Part shown: piece after piece, positions 26,755 to 35,603 of the stretch | Layout of the letters: each line of letters starts with the position of its first letter | Position numbering within the stretch: the first letter of the stretch is position 1 | Assembly: GCF_936927845.1 (NCBI RefSeq) | Contig: NZ_CAKZHV010000066.1 | Coordinates: forward strand, 158,933 to 222,932 | DNA from: an uncultured Sphingomonas sp. | GTDB taxonomy: Bacteria > Pseudomonadota > Alphaproteobacteria > Sphingomonadales > Sphingomonadaceae | DNA length: 64,000 nucleotides | Reading direction: 5' to 3' | Notes under the pieces: model-generated | Seen by the model: the letters and a program-made list of their open reading frames with translations, nothing else | Database searches by the model: none | What the model was told of the DNA's origin: nothing | Position numbers and translations under genes: made by a program

Positions 26755-29700
26755 TCATGCCGTTGCCGCGATCACGCGCCCGCTGCGCTCCAGCTTGTTC
26801 CAGCCGACGACCCAGCCCCCGATCGCCGAGGCGATCGCGCGCAGCACGACCCAGTACATGATCTGGCGATAGATCAGCCGCTGCGCGACGAGCAGGTGCG
26901 CGGGGTAGCGCGCCTGGTGTCCGTCGAGCACGTAGGCAACCCAGCCGCACAGCACGTCGATCGCGGTGAACGCGAGCCAGTAGAGCCCCATGGTGCTGAC
27001 ATCGCCGCTGGTCTGCGCCCAGCCGTGCTGCGCGACGCGGAGTGCCGTGCCGACGATCGAGAGCACGAGCGCGAGATCGATCAGCGGCGAAATCGCGGCA
27101 AACAGGATCTGGAACAGCCACGCCTGCGGCATGCCCACGAACGCCAGCCCGCGCGGGCGCCGCCGCTTGAGGATGCCGCGGTGCTTCCACAGGCATTGCA
27201 GCGTACCGAACGCCCAGCGATAGCGCTGCTTGGCGAGCGCGCGGAAGCTCTCGGGCGCCTCGGTCCAGGCGATCGCACGCGGGTCAAAGGTGACGCGCCA
27301 GCCAGCGCGCTGGATCGCGATCGTCAAATCCTGATCCTCGGCGAGCGTGTCCTCCGGGTAGCCGCCGACCGCGTCGAGTGCGGCGCGCCGCCACGCGCCG
27401 ACCGCGCCCGGTACAACGGTGATCGCGTCGAACCCGGCAAGCGCGCGACGCTCCAGGTTCTGAGAGGTGATATATTCCACCGCCTGCCAGCGCGTGACGA
27501 GATTGATGCGATTGCCGACGCGCGCGTCGCCGGCGACCGCGCCAAGCCGGGGGTCGGCGAACCAGCGCGCGAGCCGCCGGATCGTCTGCGCCTCGAACTG
27601 CGTGTCGGCGTCGAGCGCAATCACGATTTCACCGGTCGCGTCCTTGAGCGCGCGATTGAGCGCGGCTGCCTTGCCGCCGTTTCTGAGCGTCAAGAGCGTG
27701 ACGCGTGCGTCATCGCCGTACGTCTCCGCGACGATCGCGCTAGTACGGTCCTTCGATCCGTCGTCGACGACGATCACCTGCAACGCGGGATAGTCGCTGG
27801 CGAGCACGCGCGCGACCGAAGCGGCGATTACGCGTTCCTCGTTGAACGCCGGGATGATCACCGACACGCTGGGGGTGAACACCGGCGGTTCGGGCCGCTT
27901 CTTGCGGCTCTGGAGCCAGGCCAGCGCCGCCATCATCACGCCGCGCGCAATCCCTAAGCTGATCGCGACAAAGAACAGCCAGCCGAGCAGCGCCGACAGC
28001 GCGGCGAGCGCGATGAATACTGCGACATCGGTGCGAACCGCGAGCAGGTCGTGCCCCGACACCTTCGGCATCGCCTGCGCCGGCGATACGCCGACGAGCT
28101 CGGAGGCGGTGACGAAGCGGTAGCCCTCTGCCTGCAAGGTCGCGATGATGCGCGGCAGCGCCGCCACCGTCTGCGAGCGGTCGCCGCCACCGTCGTGAAG
28201 CAGGATGACGTTGCCGGAATTCTCCGGCGTCGCGGCGTGGACCTGATCGAGCACTTGGCTGACGATCGAATCGACGCCGGGGCGCTGCCAGTCGTTCGGA
28301 TCGACGTGGAGCCCGACCACCGTATAGCCTGCCTGCTGCGCGGCGAGTGCCGGGCCGAGTTCGTCGGTGGTGGTCGGCTCGGCGTCGCCGAAATAAGGCG
28401 CGCGGAACAGGCGCATCGAGCGCCCGGTATAGGCCTGCACCATGCGCTGCGTCGCGTTCATCTGCAGGTCGGTCTCGCGCGCGCTGGCGGCGGCGAGATT
28501 GGGATGGGTGTAGGTGTGATTGCCGATCTCGCCGCCGTCGGCGATGATGCGGTTAAGCAGTCCGGGATGCTCGAGCGCATTCTCGCCGATTACGAAAAAG
28601 GTGCCCGGCACGTGCGCCTGTTCCAGCACGTTCAGGATGCGCGGGGTCCAGGTACCGTCGGGTCCGTCGTCGAAGGTGAGCGCGAGCTTCTTGGGATCGG
28701 CCGCGCCCGCGCGCCGCACGACATAGGGCGTCGGCAGCGCATCGTAGCGTTCCTGCCGGATGATGCCGGCGGCGTCGGTCGCGATCGTGCGATGGCCGGT
28801 CTGCGGCGTTGCGGTGATCCGCAGGATCTCGCCGCTGCCCTCGACATCGGTGTTGAGCAACTGGTTGAGCGTCGACAGATCGGGCTTGCCGCCGGTGCGG
28901 AACGCGCCCAGGTCGGACCAGAAGCCAGGGTCCTCGCTGCCGAGCCGCCACAGCGCGACGTCGCCGATCCCCAGGCGTTTGAGCACCTGCATCTGGTTCC
29001 AGTTCGTCGCGGCATCGAGCATCCAGATCGCGTGATGCGTGCCGTTATCGTCATAGGCGAACCCCGCATTGCCGCTGGCGGGATCGAAGCTGATCGAGGC
29101 GTCGCTATCGTGCGCCGCCAGCCATGCTTCCTCCATCGTCAGCGCGTCGGTGTCGTCGCCGTGCCAGTCGTAGCCATAGCTGCCGAGGGCGACGACCAGC
29201 TTCTCGCGTCCCACCCGCTTCAGCGCGTCCTGCACCTGCGCGACGAACCAGTCCTGCGCCGCGATCGGTCCCGCAGTGCCGCCCTCCCAATGCTGGTCAT
29301 AGGCCATGAAGATCAGCTTGTCGGAGGCGCGCGCGAGTTGCGCGAGCGGCCACGCCTCGTCCTCCGCCGGGGCGGTGATCGCGAGCTGCGATCCCTTCGG
29401 CAGTGCCACGCGCACGTTGCGCAGGAAGCGCAGATAATCGGGCATCGCGCTTTCGGGCAGCGTTTCCAGGTCGAGCACGACGCCGCCATAATGACGCTGG
29501 GCGACCATCTGCCCGAGTTTGAGGGCAAAGCTGCGCCGTGCGGCGGTGTTGTGCAGCAGCGCGGCGGCGCCTGCACCATCCCAATCGGCGTTGCCGAAAT
29601 TCTGCACCATTGGCAGCACCTTGGGCGGATGCGGCATCGCTGCGATCATGCGGTTGAAGCGGACGTCGTCGTTGACCGACACGCGGTGCTGCGGTCCCGA

Positions 29701-30054
29701 CACCGTGATCAGCGAGGGCACGACCCAGTCGAGCGAGCCGACGTGGCGACGCAGCGACGCGATGCTTGCATCGTCGCCGGGCGAGTAGAAGCCGATGCTG
29801 AGCGCAGTGTTCGAAGCCTTGCCGGCACGCCGGGGCAGCCAGGCAGCCAGGCCATGACGTGGCGGGCTGCCGCGCAATTGCGACGCGTGCGGCTGCGGCA
29901 TCGGCAATGCGAGGTCACGCTCATGCGGTACGCGCACCAGCGTCGAGGCGAAAGCAATCGCGGCGAGGATCACCGACAACAGGATCAACCCCAGCAGCCG
30001 CTTCGACCAGCGGCTGCGCCGCCCGGTCGGATCGAAGAAAACGGGCGCACGCAT
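26755..30054 (-). CDS. Tri-modular GH18-like / polysaccharide deacetylase / GT2 glycosyltransferase membrane protein
   Basis: 1,099 residues. One N-terminal helix (about 20-40), then a periplasmic GH18-like domain (about 83-380) with LDLE at 194-197 and FMAYDQHW near 249. The retained Asp195 and Glu197 match the end of the chitinase signature while earlier Asp residues are lost. NodB deacetylase follows (about 455-650): TFDDGPDG, HTYTH, RAPYFG, LLHDGGG, all metal ligands present. Membrane helices near 675-715. A GT2 domain follows (about 729-960) with VVDDGS, ALDADTQF and QRYRWAFGT, like PgaC/NodC, then three or four C-terminal helices. One chain could therefore make, trim and deacetylate a beta-linked amino-sugar polymer. 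Transcribed alone. Confidence 0.9.
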   Translation of the reverse strand: MRAPVFFDPTGRRSRWSKRLLGLILLSVILAAIAFASTLVRVPHERDLALPMPQPHASQLRGSPPRHGLAAWLPRRAGKASNTALSIGFYSPGDDASIASLRRHVGSLDWVVPSLITVSGPQHRVSVNDDVRFNRMIAAMPHPPKVLPMVQNFGNADWDGAGAAALLHNTAARRSFALKLGQMVAQRHYGGVVLDLETLPESAMPDYLRFLRNVRVALPKGSQLAITAPAEDEAWPLAQLARASDKLIFMAYDQHWEGGTAGPIAAQDWFVAQVQDALKRVGREKLVVALGSYGYDWHGDDTDALTMEEAWLAAHDSDASISFDPASGNAGFAYDDNGTHHAIWMLDAATNWNQMQVLKRLGIGDVALWRLGSEDPGFWSDLGAFRTGGKPDLSTLNQLLNTDVEGSGEILRITATPQTGHRTIATDAAGIIRQERYDALPTPYVVRRAGAADPKKLALTFDDGPDGTWTPRILNVLEQAHVPGTFFVIGENALEHPGLLNRIIADGGEIGNHTYTHPNLAAASARETDLQMNATQRMVQAYTGRSMRLFRAPYFGDAEPTTTDELGPALAAQQAGYTVVGLHVDPNDWQRPGVDSIVSQVLDQVHAATPENSGNVILLHDGGGDRSQTVAALPRIIATLQAEGYRFVTASELVGVSPAQAMPKVSGHDLLAVRTDVAVFIALAALSALLGWLFFVAISLGIARGVMMAALAWLQSRKKRPEPPVFTPSVSVIIPAFNEERVIAASVARVLASDYPALQVIVVDDGSKDRTSAIVAETYGDDARVTLLTLRNGGKAAALNRALKDATGEIVIALDADTQFEAQTIRRLARWFADPRLGAVAGDARVGNRINLVTRWQAVEYITSQNLERRALAGFDAITVVPGAVGAWRRAALDAVGGYPEDTLAEDQDLTIAIQRAGWRVTFDPRAIAWTEAPESFRALAKQRYRWAFGTLQCLWKHRGILKRRRPRGLAFVGMPQAWLFQILFAAISPLIDLALVLSIVGTALRVAQHGWAQTSGDVSTMGLYWLAFTAIDVLCGWVAYVLDGHQARYPAHLLVAQRLIYRQIMYWVVLRAIASAIGGWVVGWNKLERSGRVIAATA

Positions 30055-30302
30055 GGCTCAGTATGCTCCCGGTCGGGTCGGCGGCGTGATGGTGGTGAAC
30101 ATGATGAACGGCTCCCGGTACGGGCTTCACACCCGATGCTGCCGGGCTACGCCTTGAGCAATGGCGCGCCGCTGAGGCGCAGCTTAACTTCGTGTCATGT
30201 TGCCGCGTTGCCGCGCGTGTTCATGGACGTTTGTTCATGCGACGCTCAGCGCGTGAACAGGCGCCGGCGGGCAGGGAGGCGAGGCGACAAAGGACACCCG
30301 CC

Positions 30303-30851
30303 ATGGCCACCAACCCGCTGCACGTGATCGTCGGCCGCTTGATCGGCAAGACTCCCGCCGCGCTCGACGCGGAAGAGCAGCGCGTGCTCGCGACCATGCA
30401 GGAGAAGCGCCCGGTCTCGCGCGACGCCGCCGACGTGGCCGACGATGTCGCGACCTTCGGCGATCGCCTGTCGGACAAGGTGGCGGCGGTCGGCGGATCG
30501 TGGAGCTTCATTGTCGCGTTTACCGCGATCCTGCTCGGCTGGATGCTGATCAACAGCGACGTGCTGACCCATTGGGGTCACGCGTTTGATCCGTATCCGT
30601 ACATCTTCCTCAACCTGATGCTGTCAACGCTCGCCGCGGTGCAGGCTCCGATCATCATGATGAGCCAGAACCGGCAGGCGGCGAAGGACCGGCTCGCCGC
30701 ACGACTGGATTATGAGGTCAATCTGCGCACTGAGCTCGAGATGCTGCGGCTACACGACAAGATCGATCTCGCGGTCGCGGCGCGGCTCGATGAGGTGCTG
30801 GAGCAGTTGCGCGGCCTTCCCGTGCCATCGCCCGCCTCGCGCCGCGCTTGA
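30303..30851 (+). CDS. DUF1003 integral membrane protein
   Basis: 182 residues with two central membrane helices (about residues 60-77 and 95-118: SFIVAFTAILLGWMLI and FLNLMLSTLAAVQAPIIMM). The motif APIIMMSQNRQAAKDR and the helical acidic tail are typical of DUF1003. Function unknown. Start ATG 30303 chosen by family start and AAAGGA upstream. Two copies of TGTTCATG (30219-30226 and 30232-30239) lie in the promoter region, 13 bp apart. Confidence 0.88.
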   Translation: MATNPLHVIVGRLIGKTPAALDAEEQRVLATMQEKRPVSRDAADVADDVATFGDRLSDKVAAVGGSWSFIVAFTAILLGWMLINSDVLTHWGHAFDPYPYIFLNLMLSTLAAVQAPIIMMSQNRQAAKDRLAARLDYEVNLRTELEMLRLHDKIDLAVAARLDEVLEQLRGLPVPSPASRRA

Positions 30852-30903
30852 CAGCGGGCGCCGTTTATCGGCGTCGTGAAACGAGCTGAAAGGGAGCATG
30901 CGC

Positions 30904-31590
30904 GTGGCGAACAAGATCCTGCTGGTCGAGGATGACGCCTCCACCGCCGATTTCATCGCCAAGGGGCTGGGCGAGGAAGGCTTCGTCGTTGACCGCGCGA
31001 CCAACGGCCGCGACGGGTTGTTCCATGCGACGGACGGCAGCTATCACTGCATCGTGCTCGACCGCATGCTGCCGGGCATGGACGGGATGGCGGTGCTCGC
31101 CGGCATGCGCGGGGCGGGTGTCGAGACGCCGGTGATCGTATTGTCCGCGCTCGGCGCGCCCGAGGACCGGATCAAGGGGCTGACCGGCGGCGCCGATGAT
31201 TATTTGACCAAGCCGTTTACGTTCGCGGAGCTGCTGGCGCGCATCCGCCTGCTGATCCGGCGCGGCGCGCCCACCAACGCGCCCGAGACGCTGCTGCGCT
31301 GCGACGATCTGGAGATGGATCTGCTCGGCCGGCGTGTGCGTCGCGGCGGTCGCGCTATCGACCTGCAACCCCGCGAGTTCCGGCTGCTCGAGTTCCTGCT
31401 ACGCCACGTCGATCAGGTGGTGACGCGCACCATGTTGCTCGAAGGCGTGTGGGATTATCATTTCGACCCAGGCAGCAACGTGATCGACGTGCACCTGAGC
31501 CGATTGCGCAAGAAGGTGGACGAGGGGTTCGCGCGCCCGCTGCTCCATACGGTGCGCGGGGCGGGGTACCGGCTGGGCGTCAACCCGTGA
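30904..31590 (+). CDS. OmpR-family response regulator
   Basis: Receiver (residues about 3-118: ILLVEDD, VLDRMLPGMDG, VLSALG, TKPF) and winged-helix DNA-binding domain (LQPREFRLLEFLLRHVDQVVTRTMLLEGVW). All phosphorylation residues are present. GTG 30904 is preferred to ATG 30898 because AGGGAG ends only one base before the ATG but seven before the GTG. It is followed by its histidine kinase gene after 16 bases. The DUF1003 gene is 52 bases upstream on the same strand. The signal is unknown. Confidence 0.94.
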   Translation: MANKILLVEDDASTADFIAKGLGEEGFVVDRATNGRDGLFHATDGSYHCIVLDRMLPGMDGMAVLAGMRGAGVETPVIVLSALGAPEDRIKGLTGGADDYLTKPFTFAELLARIRLLIRRGAPTNAPETLLRCDDLEMDLLGRRVRRGGRAIDLQPREFRLLEFLLRHVDQVVTRTMLLEGVWDYHFDPGSNVIDVHLSRLRKKVDEGFARPLLHTVRGAGYRLGVNP

Positions 31591-31606
31591 TCGGGCGCGG
31601 GGCGGC

Positions 31607-32956
31607 GTGAACGCACGCTCGACCACGCTGCGCATCGCTGCTCTGGTATTCGTGCTGCAACTGGCGGCGGCGACCGTGCTGCTGCTGGGCGTCGGTGCGA
31701 TCGTGCGGCAGCAGAGCGCGGCCGACGCTGCCGCGACCGTCGACGTGCTACGCGACGATCTGGTCGCCAGCTACGCCCGCGGCGGCCAGCGGACGCTGAT
31801 CGAGACGGTGGCGCTGCGCTCCAGCCGGCGGATCACGCCCAACACCGTCATGTTGCTGGTCGACCGTCGCGGGCGGACGCTGGCGGGGAATCTCGACGGC
31901 TGGCCCGCCGGGCTGAACGGTGAGACGCGCGCGGTCGAGGTTCGGCAGACCCGCCGCGGACACGCCCAGCCCGAGGCCATGCGCGTCCGCGTCTCGCGAT
32001 TGGCAGGCGGCGAGCGGTTGCTGACCGGCGTGATCGTCGAGGAAGACCGGCGGTTGCTGCACCAGCTCGAGGCAGCGACATCGGTCGCGCTCGCGCTGGC
32101 GGCGCTGTTCGCGGTGCTGGCGGCGGCGCTGACCGCGCGCATGATCGCGGGCCGCATCGGGCGCACCGTCGTGACCCTCCGCGCGGTGCGCGACGGCGAC
32201 TTCCTCCGCCGCGTCGAGCAGCATCGCTCGGGTGACGCATTCGACGAGCTGGCCGGCGAGGTCAACGCGACGCTCGACCGGGTCGAGGCGCTTCTGGGCG
32301 AATTGACGCTCGCGACCGACGCGCTGGCGCACGACCTGAAATCGCCGCTCACCCGCCTGCGCTCGGCGCTGGAACGCGCCGCGGTCGAGGTGCGTGAACC
32401 CGCCGCGCAGGAGGCGGTCGATCGCGCGGTAGCCGAGGGCGAGCGCTTGCTCGCGATGGTGGAAACCGCGCTCAGGATCACGCGCGCCGAGGCGGGAATC
32501 GGCCGCGACGCCTTTACGCCCACCGATCTCGCCGACGAGCTCGCGCAGATCGCCGAAATCTACGGCCCGCTCGCGGAGGATCACGACCGCGCGATCATCG
32601 TCGACGCACCGGCCACGGCGATCGTGCCGGTGCATCACGAACTGTTCGGGCAAGCGCTCGGCAATCTCGTCGACAATGCGCTGAAATACGGCGCGGGCAC
32701 GATCACGCTATCGCTTGCCGCGGCACCACGCGCGGTGATGGTCAGCGTCGCCGACGAAGGCATGGGCATCCCGGCCGAGCGCCAGGCGGAGGCGCTGCGC
32801 CGCTTCGGTCGGCTCGACGAGGCGCGCAGCGCGGGCGGCTCGGGGTTGGGCCTGTCGCTGGTCGCCGCAGTGGCGCGGCTGCACGGCGGCACGATCCGGC
32901 TCGGTGACGCAGCGCCGGGTCTGCGCGTCGAGATCGAGCTGCCGACCGCCGCATGA
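31607..32956 (+). CDS. Two-component sensor histidine kinase
   Basis: 449 residues, GTG start. N-terminal membrane helix (about 9-30), periplasmic region of roughly 120 residues, second helix (about 155-178, ATSVALALAALFAVLAAALTARMI), HAMP, then HisKA with LAHDLKSPLTRLRSAL and an ATPase with NLVDNALKYG, DEGMGIP and GGSGLGLSL. The partner of the OmpR-type regulator upstream. The GH13 gene starts 19 bases after the stop, so sugar metabolism may be co-transcribed, but no direct link is visible. Confidence 0.94.
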   Translation: MNARSTTLRIAALVFVLQLAAATVLLLGVGAIVRQQSAADAAATVDVLRDDLVASYARGGQRTLIETVALRSSRRITPNTVMLLVDRRGRTLAGNLDGWPAGLNGETRAVEVRQTRRGHAQPEAMRVRVSRLAGGERLLTGVIVEEDRRLLHQLEAATSVALALAALFAVLAAALTARMIAGRIGRTVVTLRAVRDGDFLRRVEQHRSGDAFDELAGEVNATLDRVEALLGELTLATDALAHDLKSPLTRLRSALERAAVEVREPAAQEAVDRAVAEGERLLAMVETALRITRAEAGIGRDAFTPTDLADELAQIAEIYGPLAEDHDRAIIVDAPATAIVPVHHELFGQALGNLVDNALKYGAGTITLSLAAAPRAVMVSVADEGMGIPAERQAEALRRFGRLDEARSAGGSGLGLSLVAAVARLHGGTIRLGDAAPGLRVEIELPTAA

Positions 32957-32975
32957 GCGTGCTAGGTGCGCGGCC

Positions 32976-34586
32976 ATGACGATCGCCCATCACCACGCTG
33001 CCGACGATGCCCCGTGGTGGCAGCGCGGCACGATCTACCAGATCTACCTGCGCTCCTTCGCTGACGCGAACGGAGATGGTGTCGGCGACCTGGCAGGGAT
33101 GGAAGCGCATCTCGATCACGTCGCGTCGCTCGGCGTCGACGCGATCTGGCTGTCGCCGATCTTTCCCTCGCCGATGGCGGACTTCGGCTATGACGTCGCC
33201 GATTACTGCAACGTGTCGCCGTTGTTCGGCGATTTGGCCGCGTTCGACCGGTTGATCGCAGACGTTCACGCGCGCGGGCTCAAGCTGCTGCTCGACTTCG
33301 TGCCCAATCACTCGTCCGACCAGCATGCGTGGTTCCAGGCGAGCCGATCGTCGCGGAATGATCAAAAGCGCGACTGGTACATCTGGCGCGATCCTGCCCC
33401 CGGCGGCGGTCCACCCAACAACTGGATCAGCGATTTCGGCGGATCGTCGTGGGAATATGACGACCACACCGGCCAATATTACCTTCACGCGTTCCTGAAG
33501 GAGCAGCCCGACCTCAACTGGCGCAACCCCGACCTGCGGGCGGCGATGCTCGAGGTGCTGCGTTTCTGGTTCGACCGCGGTGTCGATGGGTTCCGCATCG
33601 ACGTACTCTGGCACATCGTGAAGGCGGACGGGTTGCCCGACAACCCACCCAACCCCGCATGGCACGCCGGCATCACCGAGCGCGACAGACTGATCCAGCT
33701 GCACTCGACCGACCAGCCCGAGGCGCACGACATCGCGGCTGAGTTCCGCGCGCTGGCGGACGATTACGGCGCGCGCGTGCTGGTGGGCGAGATCTTCCTA
33801 CCCAACGACCGACTGGCGCGCTGGTACGGCACGCCCGAGCGGCCCGAGGTGCACCTACCGTTCAATTTCGCGCTGATCGAGACACCGTGGCAGGCAGACG
33901 TGCTCGCGCGTGTGATCGATGATTATGAGCGCTCCGTGCCGCCGCACGGCTGGCCCAATTGGGTGATCGGCAGTCACGACGCGCCGCGGATCGCCGCGCG
34001 CGTCGGCGAGGCGCAGGCGCGTGTCGCCGCAATGCTGCTGCTCACCCTGCGCGGCACGCCGACGCTCTACCAGGGTGACGAGATCGGCATCGGGTCGGTA
34101 ACGATCCCGCCAAACCGTATCCGCGACCCGCAGCATTTCCGCCAGCCGACACTCAACATCGGGCGGGACCGGTCGCGTACGCCGATGGCGTGGGACGATC
34201 GCGCGAACGCCGGCTTCAGCAGTGTCGAGCCGTGGCTGCCGCTGCACGACGATTGGCGGACGCGCAATGTGGCCGCGCAGGCGCGTGACGCGGGTTCGAT
34301 GCTGTCGCTCTACCGCGATCTGCTGGCGTTCAGGCGCGCGACGCCGGCGCTGTCGCTCGGGGGCTATGCACCTGCCCAGGCGGACACGGACGTGCTCGCG
34401 TTTGAGCGGACGCACGGCGAGGAGCGTCTGTTGGTCGCGCTCAACCTGTCGACCTCGCCAAGGCGCTTGATCCTGCCTGCGGGAACGATCATCGCCGCGG
34501 TCATGCATTCGACGCTTCCGCCACGCACGCCCGATGGCACGCTCGCGCCCGATGAGGGACTGATCCTGCGGCTGACCCGCGCGTGA
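32976..34586 (+). CDS. GH13 alpha-glucosidase/oligo-1,6-glucosidase
   Basis: 536 residues, cytosolic, no signal peptide. GH13 conserved regions: DFVPNHSSDQHAWF, GVDGFRIDVLWHIVKADG (nucleophile Asp), RVLVGEIF (acid/base Glu) and VIGSHDAPRIAAR in place of the usual NHD (third Asp retained). N-terminus WWQRGTIYQIYLRSFADANGDGVGDL is typical of alpha-glucosidases acting on short alpha-glucosides. Overlaps the following GT4 start by four bases (GTGA), so the two form a translationally coupled pair. Confidence 0.93.
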   Translation: MTIAHHHAADDAPWWQRGTIYQIYLRSFADANGDGVGDLAGMEAHLDHVASLGVDAIWLSPIFPSPMADFGYDVADYCNVSPLFGDLAAFDRLIADVHARGLKLLLDFVPNHSSDQHAWFQASRSSRNDQKRDWYIWRDPAPGGGPPNNWISDFGGSSWEYDDHTGQYYLHAFLKEQPDLNWRNPDLRAAMLEVLRFWFDRGVDGFRIDVLWHIVKADGLPDNPPNPAWHAGITERDRLIQLHSTDQPEAHDIAAEFRALADDYGARVLVGEIFLPNDRLARWYGTPERPEVHLPFNFALIETPWQADVLARVIDDYERSVPPHGWPNWVIGSHDAPRIAARVGEAQARVAAMLLLTLRGTPTLYQGDEIGIGSVTIPPNRIRDPQHFRQPTLNIGRDRSRTPMAWDDRANAGFSSVEPWLPLHDDWRTRNVAAQARDAGSMLSLYRDLLAFRRATPALSLGGYAPAQADTDVLAFERTHGEERLLVALNLSTSPRRLILPAGTIIAAVMHSTLPPRTPDGTLAPDEGLILRLTRA

Positions 34587-35599
34587 CCATTCGCGTCGCG
34601 ATGCTGGCCCCGATCGCGTGGCGCACTCCACCGCGTCATTACGGGCCGTGGGAACTAGTCACCTCGTTGCTGACCGAGGCGCTGGTGGAACTGGGCGTCG
34701 ACGTGACGCTGTTCGCTACGCTCGACAGCGTGACGTCGGCCAAGCTCGACGGTGTCGTGCCCGCATCCTACAACGAAGACCCGAGCGTCGACGCCAAGGT
34801 GTGGGAATACCGTCACCTCTCGCACGTGTTCGCGCGTGCGGGTGAGTTCGACATCATCCACAATCAGGCCGATTTTCCCGCGCACGCGTTTGCGCCGCTG
34901 GTGGACACGCCGGTCGTCACGACGATCCACGGCTTCGGCAGCGACCGCATCCTGCCGATGTACGAGCCGTATCAGGACCGCATCCATTACGTCGCGATCA
35001 GCGACGCCGATCGCCATGCAAGGTTGCGCTACGCCGCGACCATCCATCACGGCATCTCCGTCAACGATTTCACGTTCGATGCGGCGGGAAGCGATGATCT
35101 GCTGTTCTTCGGGCGCATGCACCCCGACAAGGGCGCGGCGGAAGCGATTGCGGCGGCGAAAGCGAATGGGCGCGCGCTCGACCTCTACGGCATCGTGCAG
35201 GACCAGGGTTATTTCGACCGCGCGGTCGCGCCGCACCTCGACGGCAGCACGATCCGTTACCACGGCGCGGTCGGCGGCGAGGCACGGGTGCGCGCGCTGG
35301 GGCAGGCGCGCGCGCTGCTTCACCTAATCAACTTCGATGAGCCGTTCGGCTTGTCGGTGATCGAGGCGATGGCATGCGGCACGCCGGTGATCGCGATGCG
35401 GCGCGGGTCGATGCCTGAGCTGATCGAGCACGGCGTCAACGGATTTCTTGTCGACAGTCTCGACGAGGCAGCGGCGGCGATCGACCGCGTGGATGAGATC
35501 GATCGCGCCGCCTGCCGCCAAACCGTCGTGGAACGGTTCAGCGTGCACCGGATGGCCGAGGAATACATGGCGCTCTATCGCCGCATCCTCGGCCATTAA
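34583..35599 (+). CDS. GT4 family glycosyltransferase
   Basis: 338 residues, GT-B fold. N-terminal acceptor domain (RVAMLAPIAWRTPPRHYGPWE), the signature FGRMHPDKGAAEAI and the C-terminal donor site INFDEPFGLSVIEAMACGTPVIAMRRGSMPELIEHGVNGFLV (read as two adjacent conserved blocks). EPFG-x7-E is the expected donor-binding EX7E motif. Coupled to GH13, which suggests alpha-glucan or compatible-solute sugar metabolism. Its stop is four bases from the stop of the convergent SDR gene. Confidence 0.92.
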   Translation: MTIRVAMLAPIAWRTPPRHYGPWELVTSLLTEALVELGVDVTLFATLDSVTSAKLDGVVPASYNEDPSVDAKVWEYRHLSHVFARAGEFDIIHNQADFPAHAFAPLVDTPVVTTIHGFGSDRILPMYEPYQDRIHYVAISDADRHARLRYAATIHHGISVNDFTFDAAGSDDLLFFGRMHPDKGAAEAIAAAKANGRALDLYGIVQDQGYFDRAVAPHLDGSTIRYHGAVGGEARVRALGQARALLHLINFDEPFGLSVIEAMACGTPVIAMRRGSMPELIEHGVNGFLVDSLDEAAAAIDRVDEIDRAACRQTVVERFSVHRMAEEYMALYRRILGH

Positions 35600-35603
35600 G
35601 GGC

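Noticed and set aside
30058..30102. 14-codon minus-strand ORF (MFTTITPPTRPGAY) ending three bases before the GH18/GT2 start
   Set aside because: Possible leader peptide but no ribosome site or attenuator-like hairpin was seen.
28051..30327. 758-codon plus-strand open frame across the GH18/deacetylase/GT2 gene
   Set aside because: Arg/Gly/Ala-rich sequence without recognisable motifs, antisense to a protein with several intact catalytic motifs.
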